The notes beneath the pieces are model-generated. The model saw nothing but the letters and a program-made list of their open reading frames with translations. It was not told where the DNA came from and searched no databases. Below, piece by piece: positions 22,673 through 25,947 of a stretch of 25,947 nucleotides of DNA; the stretch's first letter is position 1, and each line of letters starts with the position of its first letter. Location of the stretch: contig CAZXYF010000021.1 of the NCBI GenBank assembly GCA_964644705.1, forward strand, positions 1 to 25,947. Reading direction: 5' to 3'. The position numbers and the translations under genes are program-made. The DNA comes from CAZXYF01 sp964644705 (GTDB lineage Bacteria; Planctomycetota; Brocadiia; SM23-32).

Positions 22673-24703
22673 ATGACATCTGAAGATCACCAACAGACCC
22701 CGGTTTTGAACATCCGCAACCTCCACACGCGGTTTAATACGCCCGAAGGACAGGCGGAAGCCGTTAACGGGATATCCTTCCGGTTGCAGCGTGGCGAAAT
22801 TTATGCCCTCGTTGGAGAGTCCGGATGCGGCAAGAGCGTTACCGCCCGATCCATCATGCAGATTCTGCAAAAACCGGCCGGACGTGTCGTGGAGGGAGAG
22901 GTGTTGCTCGCAGGGCGGGATATCATCAAAATGTCGGAACCGGAAAAACGGCGCGTGCGGGGTGACCGGATATCAATGATCTTTCAGGAACCTCAGTCCA
23001 GTTTGAACCCGGTATATACAGTGGGGAATCAGCTTCGGGAAGTGCTGCGAGTTCACCGTCGAATGACTCGACGGGAGATGCGGGAGGAATGTGTCCGACT
23101 GCTCGATCGTGTGGGTATCTCCGATCCGGCCCAGCGAGTGGAAGAATACCCCCATCAGCTGTCCGGAGGTCAGAAGCAGCGTGTGATGATTGCCATGGCG
23201 GTGGCGTGTCGTCCTGAGGTGCTGATTGCCGATGAACCCACTACCGCGCTCGATGTTACCATTCAGGCTCAGGTCCTCAACCTGTTGCGGGAACTGCAGG
23301 AGGAGATGGGAACGTCCATACTTCTCATTACTCATGATCTGGGTGTGGTGCGGCAGATGGCCGATCGCGTGGGCGTTATGTACACTGGCAAAATCGTCGA
23401 AACGGCCAGCTGCGAGGAATTGTTTGACAATCCACTCCATCCCTACACGCGGAAACTTCTGGAGTCCATTCCCTCCCGAATGGGGCGTGGCGAGCGGCTA
23501 TCGGTGATTCCTGGCGCTGTCCCCGCGGCTCTCGATTTGCCGGAAGGATGCACCTTTGCCGACCGGTGTTTTGCGTCGCAGGCTGATTGCCGGTGGAAAT
23601 TCCCTCCCCGAGAGGAGGTGCGTCAGGGGCATGAAGTGGCGTGCTATCACTGGCGGACCGAGGAAGAAAGCACGACCGGGGAAACGGAGGAAAAAAGCGA
23701 AAGGTCAGGTAAGGGAACGCTGTTGCGTCTGGAAGATCTGAAGGTGTATTATCCCATCCGCAAAGGTCTTTTGAAACGCACGGTTGGACATGTTCAGGCT
23801 GTAGATGGCGTGAGCCTGGAGGTGCGACCGGGGCAGAGCGCGGCTCTTGTGGGGGAATCGGGATGTGGTAAGACAACGCTGGGGAAGGCGATAATGGGAT
23901 TGGAGGATGTGTATGATGGCACGATTCATTACGGCGACATCGACCTGTCGACGTTGCGGGGGCGCCGACTGAAAAAACTGCGTCAGCAGATCCAGGTCAT
24001 CTTTCAGGATCCCTATTCATCCCTCAATCCGCGGATGCGTGTGAAGGATATCGTCGGGGAAGGATTGAAAACGCACGGTTTGCGGTCGGAGCACGGAGGG
24101 TATGAAGCGCGGATCGGTGATCTGCTGGAGAAAGTGGGGCTGTCCGAAGACGCGAAAACCCGTTATCCGCATGAGTTTTCTGGAGGACAGCGTCAGCGCA
24201 TCTGTATCGCCCGGGCGCTGTCGGTCGATCCAGAGGTGATCATCTGCGACGAGGCGACGAGTGCGCTGGATGTGTCCGTGCAGGCCCAGATGCTGAACCT
24301 GTTGAGCCAGCTGCAGGATGAGCTGGGGCTTTCATATCTTTTCATAACCCACGACCTGAGCGTCGTCGAGTATTTTGCCGATTATATTTATGTGATGTAT
24401 CTGGGGGAAATCGTAGAACGGGGACCGGTGATGGATATATTCGAGATGCCTCGTCATCCCTATACAAAGGCTCTTCTGAAGGCCGCTCCGACCATGGAGG
24501 GAGAAGCGGGGGCGCCCAAACTGAAGCTGGGGGGGACCGTGCCCTCGCCATCAGATCCGCCCCCCGGATGCAGGTTTCATACACGATGTCCGATTGCCCG
24601 CGAGGTCTGCGAGCACGAAGAGCCCCCGAGCTTACACTTTGAGAACACCAACCTGCGCTGCCATGCCTACGCGGGCGGCGAAGAAGAAGCATGGGGGGGC
24701 TGA
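22673..24703 (+). CDS. ABC transporter double ATP-binding protein (YejF-type, DppD-DppF fusion)
   Basis: Energises the importer with two nucleotide-binding domains in one 676-residue chain. The first NBD (about 8-330) has Walker A GESGCGKS with Lys54, the Q-loop MIFQEPQSSLNP, the signature LSGGQKQRV, Walker B VLIADEPTTALD and the H-loop ITHDLGVV. The second (about 345-665) has Walker A GESGCGKTT with Lys400, IFQDPYSSLNP, FSGGQRQRI, IICDEATSALD and ITHDLSVV. Each ends in the Cys-containing oligopeptide-transporter tail, GCTFADRCFASQADC and GCRFHTRCPIAREVC, which in relatives can hold an iron-sulfur cluster. Both sites look catalytically complete, so neither half appears degenerate. There is no strong ribosome binding site ahead of ATG 22673; translation probably couples to the permease gene 12 bases upstream. 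The fused form matches YejF rather than separate OppD/OppF. Confidence 0.95.
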   Translation: MTSEDHQQTPVLNIRNLHTRFNTPEGQAEAVNGISFRLQRGEIYALVGESGCGKSVTARSIMQILQKPAGRVVEGEVLLAGRDIIKMSEPEKRRVRGDRISMIFQEPQSSLNPVYTVGNQLREVLRVHRRMTRREMREECVRLLDRVGISDPAQRVEEYPHQLSGGQKQRVMIAMAVACRPEVLIADEPTTALDVTIQAQVLNLLRELQEEMGTSILLITHDLGVVRQMADRVGVMYTGKIVETASCEELFDNPLHPYTRKLLESIPSRMGRGERLSVIPGAVPAALDLPEGCTFADRCFASQADCRWKFPPREEVRQGHEVACYHWRTEEESTTGETEEKSERSGKGTLLRLEDLKVYYPIRKGLLKRTVGHVQAVDGVSLEVRPGQSAALVGESGCGKTTLGKAIMGLEDVYDGTIHYGDIDLSTLRGRRLKKLRQQIQVIFQDPYSSLNPRMRVKDIVGEGLKTHGLRSEHGGYEARIGDLLEKVGLSEDAKTRYPHEFSGGQRQRICIARALSVDPEVIICDEATSALDVSVQAQMLNLLSQLQDELGLSYLFITHDLSVVEYFADYIYVMYLGEIVERGPVMDIFEMPRHPYTKALLKAAPTMEGEAGAPKLKLGGTVPSPSDPPPGCRFHTRCPIAREVCEHEEPPSLHFENTNLRCHAYAGGEEEAWGG

Positions 24704-24757
24704 GGGAGGGTAATCGGCGCGGTCATGCGGCTGTACGGCGCTTGCGCGCGGTAGAAC

Positions 24758-24786
24758 TTGCATTCCGTATTATGCCTCTATATAGT
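24758..24786 (+). promoter_or_regulatory. Candidate promoter for the secreted LamG-like protein gene
   Basis: TTGCAT at 24758-24763 and TATAGT at 24781-24786 (five of six consensus bases) are 17 bases apart in a locally AT-rich stretch. The start would lie near 24793, leaving a leader of about 137 bases before ATG 24930, long enough for leader RNA structure, though I recognise none. Confidence 0.4.
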
Positions 24787-24929
24787 ACATATTAGAAGTT
24801 GAACAGAAAAATGACGTAATTGCATACCGACGTGTTGTCGGGGGGACGGCAGACTGGCGTTTCGGTTAATGCACGGCGTTCGTCGCCATGGCGCCGCGGA
24901 TCCAATCACTTTTTTACAGGACCGCTGAT

Positions 24930-25947
24930 ATGACCCGGAAAAGAATCTTTAAATGCCTGGCCGTTGTGGTGCTTGCCCTCCTGATGTTCCCTGGATTGTC
25001 TGAAGCGGGGCCAAAAAAAGGTTCCTACGACTACCGGCAGTCATGGTATGAGGAGGGTTTACCATCCGTAAACGTATATCTATTGCTGCATTTCGGTGAA
25101 ACAAAACGGGAGCTCAGCGACCGGGTAAAAAATCGAATCAAAAACTGGGAAGCGGCCAAAAAGCGTGTGGACAGCGGTCGGAAGGTCGAGAAACTTGTTG
25201 CAAACGTGGACGATGTTGAGGCGGGGCAGGATGAGGAACTGGCGGCCCTGGCGGATCCCAATCGAGAGAAGAGAAACTGGGCGCCCGATCCCCTTAATCT
25301 GTCCGAACTTGGCCCCCGCGAGATAAAGGATTTCAGCTGGCATCGCAAGGTTTTTAAACTTGATGATGGTGTATCGATTGTCGATGAAGGCAAATTCGGC
25401 ACGGGACTGAAATGCAGCGGTGAGGGCCGCATAGTCTGTTCCGGCCTGCGGTCCGATCCGCCCGAGGATTACCCCTGGGAATTCAAGAACAAAAGACAAC
25501 ACGCCGGCGTGTCCGTCTGGGTCAAGATCGACGAGTATCCGGAGGAAACCCAGTGTATTCTGCATTCAATAGGAAGAGGCACCCTGGACGAGATGGACGA
25601 GCGAACCCGGGCCGCGAAGCTGCTCTTACATCCGGACGGGAAAGTGGAACTTCTCCTGCGTCACCGTCATGGCCACCCCCGCTGGCAATCCATGTCGGGG
25701 AAGAAGGATGGTAAAAGGGCATGGTTGAATACGCCGGTGGAGGATATCGTCTCCAAAGAACCCATCCCGACCGGCGAATGGGTCAGGATGCGGATCTACA
25801 ACAACACCCCCATCGTCCAGGGCCCTGGCTGCTACCGGGCCGAGCTCTCCATCAACAGCGTCAAGCAGGATTCATTTCTCACCCCCAGGGGAGTGAGCTA
25901 TGGCGTTGAGCCGGGCACTCTTATCATCGGCAACAGCCTGGAGGGCG
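24930..25947 (+). CDS. Secreted protein with LamG/concanavalin-A-like domain (5' part only)
   Basis: An open frame with no stop that runs off the right edge, giving at least 339 residues. It starts with a typical signal peptide (RKR, a hydrophobic run, then LSEAG with likely cleavage after SEA). A charged helical region (about 60-115) follows. From about 140 the sequence resembles a LamG-type jelly-roll: FGTGLKCSGEGRIVC, AGVSVWVKIDEYP, AKLLLHPDGKVELLLRH, PTGEWVRMRIYNN and GTLIIGNSLEG alternate like the strands of such domains. These proteins are exported or surface-bound and often bind carbohydrates, but no ligand can be read here. ACAGGA eight bases before ATG supports the start. The gene has its own candidate promoter and is probably not part of the transporter operon. 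Confidence 0.75.
   Translation, partial: MTRKRIFKCLAVVVLALLMFPGLSEAGPKKGSYDYRQSWYEEGLPSVNVYLLLHFGETKRELSDRVKNRIKNWEAAKKRVDSGRKVEKLVANVDDVEAGQDEELAALADPNREKRNWAPDPLNLSELGPREIKDFSWHRKVFKLDDGVSIVDEGKFGTGLKCSGEGRIVCSGLRSDPPEDYPWEFKNKRQHAGVSVWVKIDEYPEETQCILHSIGRGTLDEMDERTRAAKLLLHPDGKVELLLRHRHGHPRWQSMSGKKDGKRAWLNTPVEDIVSKEPIPTGEWVRMRIYNNTPIVQGPGCYRAELSINSVKQDSFLTPRGVSYGVEPGTLIIGNSLEG

Noticed and set aside
24704..24757. GC-rich stretch after the ATPase gene as an operon terminator
   Set aside because: GCGCG and CGCGC can pair but no T run follows, so a Rho-independent terminator is not supported.

Overview
The window is about 26 kb of moderately GC-rich bacterial chromosome that is densely coding, with most genes on the + strand. 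The gene set points to a Gram-negative cell envelope: prolipoprotein transferase, a CsgG-like lipoprotein, a Yej/Opp-type peptide importer and a secreted LamG-like protein. The unusually domain-rich importer and the secreted HEAT and LamG proteins suggest the PVC superphylum (Kiritimatiellota, Lentisphaerae or Planctomycetes) or a neighbouring lineage. That placement is an impression, not a demonstration. I found no tRNA, rRNA, CRISPR array, insertion sequence or phage gene.

Region 1 (1-5741) is mostly housekeeping: lgt (lipoprotein maturation), cca on the opposite strand (tRNA CCA end), an M24 Xaa-Pro-type peptidase, then accB and accC (biotin carboxyl carrier protein and biotin carboxylase of acetyl-CoA carboxylase). 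The leader of lgt carries a motif resembling the core of a cobalamin riboswitch, followed by a run of six T. Region 2 (5742-11314) holds a 938-residue fusion of a DUF1638-like domain with a hydantoinase/oxoprolinase-like ATPase, followed by a soluble hybrid histidine kinase (GAF-PAS-PAS-HisKA-HATPase-REC).

Region 3 (11315-15841) has two minus-strand genes. One is an alpha/beta hydrolase reduced to 93 residues by what looks like a clean in-frame internal deletion; the other is a PHP-domain phosphoesterase. After these come a CsgG-like lipoprotein with its own good promoter and a strong terminator, and full-length priA. Region 4 (15842-24703) starts with about 500 bases without a convincing gene. 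It continues with an apparent operon: an exported HEAT-repeat protein, a membrane-anchored family-5 solute-binding protein, two permeases with large non-canonical soluble insertions, and a double-NBD ATPase. Together these form a YejABEF-like peptide/oligopeptide importer. Region 5 (24704-25947) holds a candidate promoter and the start of a secreted LamG-like protein that runs off the window.

The most unusual items are the DUF1638-hydantoinase fusion, the collapsed hydrolase, and the PDZ-like insertion in the first permease. All functional statements rest on reading motifs by eye; no database search was run.
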